53,279 nt of DNA from an uncultured Adlercreutzia sp. Lineage in GTDB: Bacteria > Actinomycetota > Coriobacteriia > Coriobacteriales > Eggerthellaceae. The notes below the pieces were generated by a model that did no database searches, was not told the DNA's origin, and saw nothing but the letters and a program-made list of their open reading frames with translations. The DNA is taken from the NCBI GenBank assembly GCA_902478715.1, contig CABSMC010000006.1, positions 1 through 53,279 on the forward strand. Reading direction: 5' to 3'. A program made the translations under genes and the position numbers. Position 1 is the first letter of the stretch. Each line of letters starts with the position of its first letter. Shown here piece by piece: positions 1 through 6,986 of the stretch.

Positions 1-172
1 CACGATATCCGATGTCGAAAGAAAAATCCGCTACAGGAGAAAGCACATCCCAAAGCACGAGGAGCTCAACAAAGGCTATCACCGCAGCTTTTTTTGACAA
101 GAAAGTCACACAGACACAGTGCTTGACAAATACAAATGAGCTCCGGATTTGACTGGTTTTACTTCTCATCAT
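1..172 (-). CDS. N-terminal part of a putative membrane protein, cut by the window edge
   Basis: An open frame begins at tandem ATG codons (172 and 169), overlaps the last 14 bases of the upstream permease gene, and runs without a stop to base 1 (57 codons). After a basic stretch it has a hydrophobic segment around residues 29-45 (AAVIAFVELLVLWDV). The overlap with the permease and the same strand suggest it is the next gene of the left peptide/lipoprotein/permease operon, perhaps a second permease as in the right-hand locus. No strong ribosome site is visible, so translation would be coupled. The family cannot be named from this fragment. Confidence 0.5.
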   Translation of the reverse strand, partial: MMRSKTSQIRSSFVFVKHCVCVTFLSKKAAVIAFVELLVLWDVLSPVADFSFDIGYR

Positions 173-950
173 CCACCATCTTATTTACACTTTTGCTTAA
201 TATGACCCCCATGACGGTTATTGCGATAAAGTAAATGCCCGCAATTACTATCATCGAAATAGCTGGGGGGCCAAAATAGGATCCATATGCCAAAGTCACG
301 AAGTTGAATCGATCTGGAAGAAAGCCAATAGATACAGCCTTAACCGAAGCGATCGCTCCAGCAAAGGGGGCAACATAAGCAGTTGCCGGGGTAAGGAACA
401 CCGCAGAGGCGGTAAGTCCAAAAACGGACCAGAAGGCTCCATACATCAGTTGCGCAATTGAGAAAAATAGCCAGTACTGTGACAGCTGTCCCTCCCAAAG
501 AAGCTCTAAGAATGGCGCGCTTCCTACAAGCGTTGCCCAATGGCCAGGCTCAAAAGACACTGACGCCGGGCAAATCGCCAGACACAATACAAAGAAGGTG
601 GTGCACGAAAGCATCACCACTAATCCCCCCGATAGACCACATGCAATGACTTTCGCTACCACAAACATCTTCCGAGTTTGCCTGACGAGAGAAAGAAACA
701 TGTAGCCTGACGAATAGTCTTCATACAGCGACCCGGAATAAGGCAAAGCCGCAGCGATCACAATCAACCAAAACGCGTTGTTGCCCTCGTATGCATACGA
801 GAAAACATGGAACGCATCAGCGTTGCCTTCTGTAGTTAAAAGATCAAGACCGCCTCCATACATCAAACCTAAAAAGGATACCACCAGCGCGGCAATAAAC
901 TTCAAGGACACAATTGCACGCCGAAGCTCACTTGCTATCTCGCGGCACAT
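159..950 (-). CDS. ABC-2-like permease subunit of the left peptide locus
   Basis: A 263-residue polytopic membrane protein with about six hydrophobic segments. The start is set at the ATG at 950, which overlaps the TGA of the upstream lipoprotein gene by one base (TGATG); a longer frame exists but would run into that gene. It is a paralogue of the permease at 5431-6279: both start with a short E-L-R-R amphipathic lead, and both have a P-x-S-x-S-L-x-x-D-x-x-S-G block followed by a lysine-containing A-K-x-x-A-C segment at the start of the next helix. By analogy it would form the membrane channel of an ABC exporter or a resistance transporter. No ATPase gene is seen next to it; one may lie beyond the left edge. 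Confidence 0.7.
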   Translation of the reverse strand: MCREIASELRRAIVSLKFIAALVVSFLGLMYGGGLDLLTTEGNADAFHVFSYAYEGNNAFWLIVIAAALPYSGSLYEDYSSGYMFLSLVRQTRKMFVVAKVIACGLSGGLVVMLSCTTFFVLCLAICPASVSFEPGHWATLVGSAPFLELLWEGQLSQYWLFFSIAQLMYGAFWSVFGLTASAVFLTPATAYVAPFAGAIASVKAVSIGFLPDRFNFVTLAYGSYFGPPAISMIVIAGIYFIAITVMGVILSKSVNKMVDDEK

Positions 951-2155
951 CAGCTTACAACCCCAGTGAGAGCGTTGACGCGCACAGCAAAATCGGAGTC
1001 GCCGGCATTCCTGAATACCCAGCATGGCACAAGAACCACACCCGACTCGCTCCTGCTGTCAGGCATAGCACAGTATTCCAAAGTGATCTTATCGACCATG
1101 ATGGGATCACTCGACTTAACAGAAGAATACTTTTCGACAAGTGCATTGAGCGCATCGTCGAGCGCCAGAACCTCAAGCGAAGAAGAGCCTTCGCTTTCTC
1201 CAGCTTTCATAGCGATTGGAACATGCACAAACTCCACTCCGTCTCGACCCATGTAGACCTGCGCGTAAACCTTCCCAACGCTCTCTTCGCCAGCACTTAT
1301 CATGTTGTATCGCATTCCGTTTGTGGGCATCGCTATAGAGGCCCCTCGTGCGGTTAGTCCAAAATAGAAGGCATACAATTCATCTTGCTCTTCATACAAG
1401 ACCTCTTTAAGTCGATTAAGTCGTGCTTCCTCTTCTGCGTATGTGCCCGACTCGTAGTCGTCCATGCTTTTAAGCATGGAGATCATTTCATCCACATAAG
1501 CGTCTTTCTTCTCTTGCATGGCGTCAGACGGCATGGCGTAATAATTCGCTAAGATAAAATTGTCCACCCCGATGGCGGTCAAAATACTTTGGGCTTGCTC
1601 GAGAGCATCCGACGAAGAAAACCCTTGGAGCTCCCCTTCTTCATATGGAGAGAGAAGCGAAGTGGACGGCATGCCGTAGTCAATGCCCTCATACCGCTCC
1701 CCAAAAGATTGGTTTTGGTATAAGAGGCTATCAAAACCAACGAACAGCGAGGCGCCTGCCTTACTTTCGTAATAGCGGCCTTCTTGCTTCCCGTATTTCC
1801 ACCAATCTGGCTCATATAGGGACTGCTCAACCAAGTTGAAATCCTGAGTGCCCAGCAACAACGACGCTGTTTGCCCGCTCGTTTCCGATAGATTGATGGG
1901 ACTCGCGCTAATCTCGCATAGATCGATCGCGTCTGGCATAACCACAGTCGCTTCGATAACAAGAGCCTCCCCTATCGACAGACTTACCTCGGAGGGCGTC
2001 GTATCGACTTCAGTGGCATAACTGCTGCGGTCAATCGAATAGCTCACTAATAGCCGATCTTCCATTTCACCGTTCATGCTCTCCGCAGAACACGCAGAGA
2101 GCATGAACGCGGCAGCGACGAATCCGATTGTTCCAAGCAGAAAAGCATATCGCAC
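950..2155 (-). CDS. Extracytoplasmic lipoprotein of the left peptide locus
   Basis: A 401-residue protein. The GTG at 2155 is chosen because GAAGGAG lies six bases upstream; a longer in-frame extension only adds an arginine-rich stretch. The N-terminus is a signal peptide ending in the lipobox LSAC, so the mature protein should be lipid-anchored outside the membrane. The middle is acidic and helical (about residues 185-245, rich in E, D, K, M), and the C-terminus has a beta-type pattern ending N-A-L-T-G-V-V, resembling PepSY/YycI-like extracytoplasmic domains; that likeness is weak. It lies between the split small-protein gene and the permease, which it overlaps by one base. It could be a sensor, chaperone or immunity factor; its function is unknown. 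Confidence 0.75.
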   Translation of the reverse strand: MRYAFLLGTIGFVAAAFMLSACSAESMNGEMEDRLLVSYSIDRSSYATEVDTTPSEVSLSIGEALVIEATVVMPDAIDLCEISASPINLSETSGQTASLLLGTQDFNLVEQSLYEPDWWKYGKQEGRYYESKAGASLFVGFDSLLYQNQSFGERYEGIDYGMPSTSLLSPYEEGELQGFSSSDALEQAQSILTAIGVDNFILANYYAMPSDAMQEKKDAYVDEMISMLKSMDDYESGTYAEEEARLNRLKEVLYEEQDELYAFYFGLTARGASIAMPTNGMRYNMISAGEESVGKVYAQVYMGRDGVEFVHVPIAMKAGESEGSSSLEVLALDDALNALVEKYSSVKSSDPIMVDKITLEYCAMPDSRSESGVVLVPCWVFRNAGDSDFAVRVNALTGVVS

Positions 2156-2200
2156 GTTTGTCTCCTTCTCCCGTCGAATTCGTCGCCGCCTAACACGCAC

Positions 2201-2638
2201 CTACGGCGTCCAAGTTCCTCCCGCAGTGCCGCTGCTCGCAGCACTCGAGGAATCGATTTGGCCATACAGCTTATGCTGGGTCAGCGTGCCATACCCGCTC
2301 AAGTAAGCCATGTTGAGGGTCTTGCACGACGTCGTCGTGTAGTACCCTGTCGCATAAGCACCACCGCTCGTTCGAACACGCAAGCCCTATTTCCCGCTTA
2401 CGGTAAATAGGGTGGTTTTCGAGGGGCTCACTGTAGCGGAAGCGTCTCCGTTGCGCGACTTGGTTGCCGTGTCAGATTTCCAAGTTCCTCCCTTTAGCAG
2501 AGAGAACGACCAAGGGGCGTTTGTAGCTGCCTCTGCGCTCTCGACCGACAAACTCAAAGGGATCGAGAAAGCGAGGACTAGCGCAAGTGCCAGCACCCTT
2601 GCTTTCCTGACGGATGTCGGCTTTTTCGCTGCATCCAT
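2201..2638 (-). pseudogene. Small secreted beta-rich protein gene split by an in-frame TAG
   Basis: The ATG at 2638 follows AAGGAG by five bases. A signal peptide (residues about 11-37, ending A-E-A-A) precedes a mature N-terminus NAPWSFSLL. The frame stops at a TAG (2387-2389) after 83 residues, but the same frame then stays open for 61 further codons, to a second TAG at 2201, with a sensible sequence (Y-Y-T-T-T-S, Y-G-Q-I-D-S). With the TAG read through, the length (about 145) matches the intact relative at 4307-4747, which shares P-W-S-[FY]-S and a later T-V-S-G. Both recall the DUF2712 family of small exported proteins encoded beside ABC transporters; this is from memory. The alternatives are a real short product, a recent mutation or a base error. 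Confidence 0.65.
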
Positions 2639-2686
2639 AGCATCTCCTTACGATAGGTTTCACTATTTATGCCGGCCGGCAACTTT

Positions 2687-2715
2687 ATTATATTACAATA
2701 ATTTTGAACAGACAA
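2687..2715 (-). promoter_or_regulatory. Sigma-70-type promoter of the left peptide gene
   Basis: On the minus strand TTGTCT (2715-2710) is followed after exactly 17 bases by TATAAT (2692-2687). The start codon is at 2638, which leaves a leader of about 40 bases. An ATTATTGT box fills the spacer just before the -10. Confidence 0.65.
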
Positions 2716-2728
2716 GAGAAATTATTGT
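2695..2728. promoter_or_regulatory. Inverted pair of ATTATTGT boxes at the left peptide promoter
   Basis: ACAATAATTT (2695-2704) and its exact reverse complement AAATTATTGT (2719-2728) are separated by 14 bases and bracket the -35 of the minus-strand peptide promoter. The same core occurs at 2899-2915 and twice at 4200-4243, always upstream of a gene of this island. It is a candidate operator for one shared regulator. Confidence 0.5.
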
Positions 2729-2898
2729 TTTTTGGTCATTTTTGAGTTAGTAATTCGGTGTTCCTTCTCTGCAGTCCCCGAATGCCATCTTTTGCCAACA
2801 AAGACTCTATGAACCGAAAACAATTCGCGTTTTCACAAAGAAATCGATCCCGTTCTTGCATTTCCTCTAGACTATCGTTGATGCATGGTCTACTATGT

Positions 2899-2915
2899 TT
2901 ATTGTCGTACAATAA
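2899..2915. promoter_or_regulatory. Palindromic TTATTGT-CGT-ACAATAA box before the 38-residue peptide operon
   Basis: This is a perfect 7-base inverted repeat with a 3-base centre. It lies 20 bases upstream of the 38-residue peptide's start and overlaps a -10-like TACAAT (2908-2913); no good -35 is seen. The core matches the boxes at both neighbouring peptide promoters. Confidence 0.5.
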
Positions 2916-2935
2916 TTTTTATGAGAGGAGTCCTC

Positions 2936-3052
2936 ATGCTGTTCTTTAGCGACAACGTATTCGCCGCCGCTTGCCTAGGCATAGGCCCCACAGGTCATTG
3001 CGTTCAAATCGGAATTGCCACCCCAGCTCCAGACGACTCTCCCCAACAATAG
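2936..3052 (+). CDS. 38-residue peptide with two cysteines, first gene of a DUF2975/XRE operon
   Basis: The ATG at 2936 has AGAGGAG seven bases upstream. The 38-residue product starts MLFFSDNVFAAAC, then has a glycine-rich GIGPTGHC segment and an acidic, proline-rich tail ending S-P-Q-Q. The cysteines at 13 and 22 are eight residues apart. There is no typical signal peptide; the N-terminus is hydrophobic. It stops 27 bases before the DUF2975-like gene on the same strand, so the three genes look like one operon. It could be a signalling or modified peptide, a small membrane partner of the DUF2975 protein, or a leader. I do not recognise a named family. The strong ribosome site and its operon position argue that it is translated. 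Confidence 0.6.
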   Translation: MLFFSDNVFAAACLGIGPTGHCVQIGIATPAPDDSPQQ

Positions 3053-3079
3053 CGGCAAGACAGGCGATGGAGTCCAACA

Positions 3080-3619
3080 GTGGATAAGCAATTAGCCGCA
3101 ATCAAGACAACGCGGGGCAAGCTCGTTTCAACAAGTCGCGGACTCGCCGCTATCTTCTTGATCATCTTCATTCTGTACTGCGCTGCCCATGTCGCGGTTT
3201 TTCTTTATATGGCCCTATTACCCAATGGGTTTTCCTATCTCGGCCCTTCGACGCTTGCGGGCACCTTGCCTTTCATCATTCCTTCTATATCAGGCGGTTT
3301 CACCATTTTCTTGCTCTGGCGCATTTTCCGTGAAATCGGGCGCAGTGCCTCCCCTTTCACACCATTGCGAGTTCGACAAATCAGAGCGTTAGGTTTCCTC
3401 TTTTTGGCTACGGCGATTTGCGGTTTCTTCATCACCCCCGGCGCAGATGTTGGCGCCATCAATGGGGATGCCCATATGCTCATCGAAAGCGATGCGTCTG
3501 CGAGCGATTCGATTCACGTTGACGCAACCAGCTTCATGATCTCCATTGTGTGCTTCGCGCTCTCATTTATTTTCAGCTATGGCGCCACCCTTGAGCAGGA
3601 AACCGACGATCTAGTGTAA
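3080..3619 (+). CDS. DUF2975-like four-helix membrane protein
   Basis: A 179-residue protein starting at GTG 3080, with GATGGAG upstream. Four hydrophobic segments are visible, at about residues 20-45, 57-83, 105-123 and 152-172; a serine- and aspartate-rich loop precedes the last. The arrangement of a roughly 170-residue DUF2975-type membrane protein followed at once by a small Cro/CI regulator is a known pair in Firmicutes and Actinobacteria. The name rests on topology, size and this context. The function of the family is not established; membrane control of the regulator is a plausible inference. Confidence 0.7.
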   Translation: MDKQLAAIKTTRGKLVSTSRGLAAIFLIIFILYCAAHVAVFLYMALLPNGFSYLGPSTLAGTLPFIIPSISGGFTIFLLWRIFREIGRSASPFTPLRVRQIRALGFLFLATAICGFFITPGADVGAINGDAHMLIESDASASDSIHVDATSFMISIVCFALSFIFSYGATLEQETDDLV

Positions 3620-3629
3620 AATCACGGCC

Positions 3630-3902
3630 ATGAAATACGCAATCCAGCTCGGCAAGCTCATGAAGGAACGCGGTGTGCGCGGTACCGACCTCGTTGAGCT
3701 TACCGGACATACTCCGGCCAACATCTCGCGCTTGCGACAGGGGAAGATCCGCTCGGTGCGGTTCTCCACCTTGTTTGCTATCTGCGATCGCCTGGACTGC
3801 GCCCCCGGGGACATCCTCATTCGCATCACCGACGAGGAGGCCGAGCATCTTGAGAAGGGCGTCTTCGTCATCAACTTAGAAGACGAAGACGACAGTATTT
3901 AA
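3630..3902 (+). CDS. Small XRE-family (YozG-like) transcriptional regulator
   Basis: A 90-residue protein that is mostly one helix-turn-helix domain (residues about 6-66: Q-L-G-K-L-M-K-E-R ... T-P-A-N-I-S-R-L-R-Q-G-K), with an acidic tail. It begins 10 bases after the DUF2975-like stop with no clear ribosome site, so coupling is likely. Regulators of this type usually repress their own operon. The palindrome at 2899-2915 is a natural candidate site, and the same core lies at both nearby peptide promoters, so this protein is the first suspect for control of the whole island. That link is inference. Confidence 0.85.
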   Translation: MKYAIQLGKLMKERGVRGTDLVELTGHTPANISRLRQGKIRSVRFSTLFAICDRLDCAPGDILIRITDEEAEHLEKGVFVINLEDEDDSI

Positions 3903-4199
3903 GGACAAGGAAAGCTCCTTCATCGTCCGCTTGACTGACCAAGCTAGCAGTAAAGGCGTACCGACGAGAGCGCGTGCGAGCTTACGATAAGTAAAGTTGA
4001 CACTAGAAACACTGCTTACATGAACCGCTACCTATGCGGCGGCGGCTGTACGTCACGGCCCCTCTTCCGCTAACGATCTCACCTATCGCGACGTCTATCG
4101 CGCTACGCAATGAAGCCACCGCGGCAATCTGACCACCATTTTAGCTATCTAGATTTAGGCGCTGTTTAAATTGTTATTCGCTATTTGGCTGCTCAAAAG
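3903..4199. other. Intergenic stretch without a convincing gene
   Basis: It contains a TTGACA (4001-4006) without a matching -10 and a 17-codon ATG frame at about 4019 without a ribosome site. Composition shifts from GC-rich to AT-rich near 4140, towards the peptide promoter. No terminator with a T-run is visible after the XRE gene. Confidence 0.4.
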
Positions 4200-4243
4200 A
4201 AATTATTGTTACCTAGTAACTATTGCCTTCAATGAATTATTGT
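4200..4243 (+). promoter_or_regulatory. Two direct ATTATTGT boxes at the right peptide promoter
   Basis: AAATTATTGT (4200-4209) and AATTATTGT (4235-4243) repeat in the same orientation, 34 bases apart. The second sits in the promoter spacer just before the -10, exactly as in the left locus. A small palindrome, GTTAC-CTA-GTAAC, spans 4208-4220. Confidence 0.5.
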
Positions 4244-4251
4244 TATATAGT
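4223..4251 (+). promoter_or_regulatory. Sigma-70-type promoter of the right peptide operon
   Basis: TTGCCT (4223-4228), a 17-base spacer, then TATAGT (4246-4251). The peptide gene starts at 4307. The spacer ends with the same AATTATTGT-W-A as the left peptide promoter. Confidence 0.6.
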
Positions 4252-4306
4252 TACTTTTGTTGATCAACATTTCTTCAGTTCGATATCCCATGGAAAGGAA
4301 AGCGAA

Positions 4307-4747
4307 GTGAAAAGAAAAACGGCAACAAAAACTGCGGCAGCACTCTTCGCCACTATTTTGGCGGCCACCTCACTAACTACCGTAGTCGCATATGCAGCAA
4401 ATGTCCAAGATACTCCTTGGAGCTATAGCGTAGCGGCATCGTCTTCAAAAGATACCGAATCTCGCGCAAAGACCAACCAATCACGCGTGTATTTCAATTG
4501 TGAAACCGTTAGTGGTAGCGGCGTAGTACAGCCATGCGGGAAACAAAAGGGCTCGGTGTATTACTGGGGTCCGAAATTCCCCGTAGGAAAAGGGCTCCAA
4601 TACCTCACAAACGGAATATACGAAAGGCGACCGGCCACAAATGTGACCACCTACTGCTTCCTTCGGTTCTCAAACAGCAGCACCTCTAAGGTCTTTAAGT
4701 CGACCGGACTCTGGAGCCCAGATAACTCAAGCGGAATTGGACTGTAG
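4307..4747 (+). CDS. Small secreted beta-rich protein, DUF2712-like
   Basis: A 146-residue protein. GTG 4307 is chosen because GAAAGGA lies seven bases upstream and a typical signal peptide follows directly: K-R-K at the front, a hydrophobic core, and a cut near A-Y-A-A at about residues 28-31. The mature part (about 115 residues) begins with a D-T-P-W-S-Y-S motif, has three cysteines (about 65, 77 and 118) and ends G-L-W-S-P-D-N, like the S-G-Y-W-D-type ends of DUF2712 proteins. It is the intact relative of the split gene at 2201-2638. As the first gene of a five-gene unit with an ABC transporter it may be an exported bacteriocin-like or signalling protein. The family call is from memory. 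Confidence 0.7.
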   Translation: MKRKTATKTAAALFATILAATSLTTVVAYAANVQDTPWSYSVAASSSKDTESRAKTNQSRVYFNCETVSGSGVVQPCGKQKGSVYYWGPKFPVGKGLQYLTNGIYERRPATNVTTYCFLRFSNSSTSKVFKSTGLWSPDNSSGIGL

Positions 4748-4750
4748 CGA

Positions 4751-5434
4751 ATGTTGTCAACCGCAAAGGGCCGCGCCATTGTCTGCGCGGCCCTCATCAT
4801 CGGTGTGGGAACGGCTTTATGGTCTTGCGAGCGGATAAAAACCATCGAAGAGAAGACACTTCTCATAGCGCACCCAGAGGCAAGCGAGCCCGACACCTCG
4901 GGCACTGCTTATTCTGACATATCGCTCTACGAACTCGGGAATGCAATTAACATGGCTGGCTTTCAAACATACGAGCGCGTAATGCAAGATGGAGTAACGT
5001 TCAAATTCGAAAATCCCCGCTTTCTCAGTCCAAGCGAATTGGAGGACGATACGGGCTATTTCGATTCGTTTTTTGGCACCCATGACGTCGATTACATACT
5101 CGTGGATCTGGAAATCGCGAACGAGAGCGACGAGCCAACTCCTTCCCTCTGGTTTTCCCTTGATTCGGGCTCTCTGGCCATTCCTTGCGATGAAAGAGCC
5201 ACGGAAGCGCTAAACGGATTCTCCGTAGACGAAAATTACAATGCAACCAACGAGTTCTACTATCGAGCAGAGCCTCACAGCACCCAGCGCATTCTACTCG
5301 CCTATATGCTAGAAAAGAACGCCATGAGCGAGAAACAATGGGACTCGCTAACCACGCTGGATTTCAGCTTAACGTTTCTGGATTACCCCAAAAAAATCAT
5401 TGTGCCATTGGGAAGCCCTAAGGACTGGTCATGA
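4751..5434 (+). CDS. Membrane-anchored extracytoplasmic protein of the right peptide locus
   Basis: A 227-residue protein starting at ATG 4751, three bases after the peptide stop. Residues about 9-24 are hydrophobic and followed by L-W-S-C; a lipobox is possible, but tryptophan at -2 is unusual, so a plain signal anchor is as likely. The rest looks like a beta-sandwich with an I-L-V-D-L-E-I-A-N-E-S pattern as in Ig-like DUF4352/DUF5028-type domains (weak likeness). It takes the place held by the larger lipoprotein in the left locus and overlaps the next gene by four bases (ATGA). A sensor or immunity role is possible but unproven. Confidence 0.7.
   Translation: MLSTAKGRAIVCAALIIGVGTALWSCERIKTIEEKTLLIAHPEASEPDTSGTAYSDISLYELGNAINMAGFQTYERVMQDGVTFKFENPRFLSPSELEDDTGYFDSFFGTHDVDYILVDLEIANESDEPTPSLWFSLDSGSLAIPCDERATEALNGFSVDENYNATNEFYYRAEPHSTQRILLAYMLEKNAMSEKQWDSLTTLDFSLTFLDYPKKIIVPLGSPKDWS
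4767..4794 (+). other. Strong RNA hairpin just after the peptide stop codon
   Basis: AGGGCCGCGC (4767-4776) pairs perfectly with GCGCGGCCCT (4785-4794) around an 8-base loop. It starts 20 bases after the peptide stop and lies inside the first codons of the next gene. No T-run follows, so it is more likely a 3'-end stabiliser or partial attenuator than a full terminator. Confidence 0.5.
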
Positions 5435-6279
5435 GGGTCTTTACAGAAGAGCTTCGCCGCGGAATTGGCAGCTGGCGATTTGCGGCAGCGCTTATCATAG
5501 GCGCGACCATCGCCTCTCTCCATGCTGCTCTTTTTGTAGTGCCGGAATCCCAAAATCAAGAGATGTATATCGAGTTAATCCAGCATCCTATGACAGCTTA
5601 CGGACGCTGGATGGGAGGCTGGGCGGAAACCATGTTCCCCTTTCTATATTTCTATCTTCAGCCCCTTCTGTGCTGTCTCCCGTTTTCGGATTCGCTATGG
5701 TCCGACCGAAAAAGCGGATGGGCACAACAAATCGCTGTAAGGTCATCGCGTCGCACCTATCTTCTCGCCAAGATGGCAGCCTGCTCGATATCGGCCACAC
5801 TCGTTGCCCTCATCCCACTTCTTCTTAACTTCTATTTGGCCGCTCTATTCCTGCCGGTGTTTCAACCTGAGCCATCGTCTGCCCTATACCCAATACACGC
5901 TTACAGCATGTGGAGCGACCTGTTCTACGCCAATGCTCCTCTATACCTCGCATCCTACGCTCTCTTGATCGCAATAACCGTTTCGCTACTCGCATGCCTG
6001 CCGATTGCCATCACCTCCTGGGTACGCAATGGATTCATCCTTGCATGCTCTTCCTTCCTATTATGTACAATACTGCAATTCCTCTTCGCTGGAGACCTAA
6101 TGGGTACTGAGGATTACGTCTTCCTCTCGCCCGTTACCTTTATGCAGCCCTATCAGCCCTTCCACAGCGGAATCGGCCTTGAGCACATAGCTATTACCCT
6201 AACAATCCTTCTCATTGTTGAGGTTTTTGGCTTTTGGCACCAGCTGCAGTCGAAAGATATGATCGGGGGAGAAGAATGA
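5431..6279 (+). CDS. ABC-2-like permease subunit 1 of the right peptide locus
   Basis: A 282-residue membrane protein with about six hydrophobic segments. It starts at ATG 5431, overlapping the previous stop by four bases. It is a paralogue of the permease at 159-950: same N-terminal E-E-L-R-R lead, same P-F-S-D-S-L-W-S-D-x-x-S-G-W block, same A-K-x-x-A-C at the start of the third helix. It overlaps the ATPase gene by four bases. It probably pairs with that ATPase to move the small secreted protein, its product or an antimicrobial compound. The direction of transport cannot be read from sequence. Confidence 0.8.
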   Translation: MRVFTEELRRGIGSWRFAAALIIGATIASLHAALFVVPESQNQEMYIELIQHPMTAYGRWMGGWAETMFPFLYFYLQPLLCCLPFSDSLWSDRKSGWAQQIAVRSSRRTYLLAKMAACSISATLVALIPLLLNFYLAALFLPVFQPEPSSALYPIHAYSMWSDLFYANAPLYLASYALLIAITVSLLACLPIAITSWVRNGFILACSSFLLCTILQFLFAGDLMGTEDYVFLSPVTFMQPYQPFHSGIGLEHIAITLTILLIVEVFGFWHQLQSKDMIGGEE

Positions 6280-6986
6280 TCAGTCTTCTAGATGTGACGA
6301 AACGCCTTGGGTCAGATATGGTACTTAGCCACGTAACGCTAAACATGGAGCGCGGTACTATAACTTGCTTGAGAGGAGTAAACGGATCAGGAAAGACCAT
6401 GCTCCTACGCATGGCTGCAGGACTTATCCTGCCAACCAGAGGAACGGTTTCTGTAGACGGCCTGGTGCTCGGCAGAGATATCGAGTTTCCGCCGAGTATG
6501 GGACTTCTCATCGAACGTCCTGCTTTCATTAGTAGCCTGGCAGGCCTCAAAAACCTCCTGCTCCTCGCTTCCCTCAGGAATGAGGTAGGCGAAGACGAAA
6601 TCCGGGCATCTATAGAAAGGGTCGGCCTCTCCCCAGATGATCGCCGTCCTGTTCGCAAATACTCTCTCGGCATGCGACAGCGTCTAGGTATCGCTGCTGC
6701 GATCATGGAGCATCCCGATTTCGTCATACTCGACGAGCCTTTCAATGGTTTGGACGCTCATGGTATTGAGCTCATTGTTAACCTTCTAAACGACGAGAGA
6801 GATCGAGGCGCGTGCCTTGCCGTCTCATGTCATGCCCTCGACGAGTTCGAAGAGCAATGCGACAAGATTGTCACTATGAGAAATGGGTACATTACTGACG
6901 TGAGAGAGGGAGCGCAGGCTGCCCAACGAAACCCTCGGGAAGAAGAACTTCCTTCCTTCCAGAAAACTACAGCGGAGTTGCCTTGA
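6276..6986 (+). CDS. ABC transporter ATP-binding protein, BcrA/lantibiotic-immunity type
   Basis: A 236-residue ATPase starting at ATG 6276, overlapping the permease stop. Walker A is GVNGSGKT (34-41), the signature is YSLGMRQR (129-136), Walker B is FVILDEPF (149-156), and the H-loop histidine is at about 186. The Y-S-L-G-M-R-Q-R form of the signature is typical of the NatA/BcrA/LanF group, which acts with ABC-2 permeases in peptide export or self-protection. A polar tail of about 30 residues follows the domain. Its stop overlaps the TTG start of the next permease. Confidence 0.93.
   Translation: MISLLDVTKRLGSDMVLSHVTLNMERGTITCLRGVNGSGKTMLLRMAAGLILPTRGTVSVDGLVLGRDIEFPPSMGLLIERPAFISSLAGLKNLLLLASLRNEVGEDEIRASIERVGLSPDDRRPVRKYSLGMRQRLGIAAAIMEHPDFVILDEPFNGLDAHGIELIVNLLNDERDRGACLAVSCHALDEFEEQCDKIVTMRNGYITDVREGAQAAQRNPREEELPSFQKTTAELP

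Noticed and set aside
4019..4072. A 17-codon frame (MNRYLCGGGCTSRPLFR) after a TTGACA
   Set aside because: No ribosome site, no matching -10, and no neighbour that explains it.
4307..4747. A lactococcin 972-type bacteriocin
   Set aside because: The typical G-G-x-W-x-Y-G start of the mature protein is absent; the P-W-S-Y-S motif and C-terminal pattern fit DUF2712-like proteins better.
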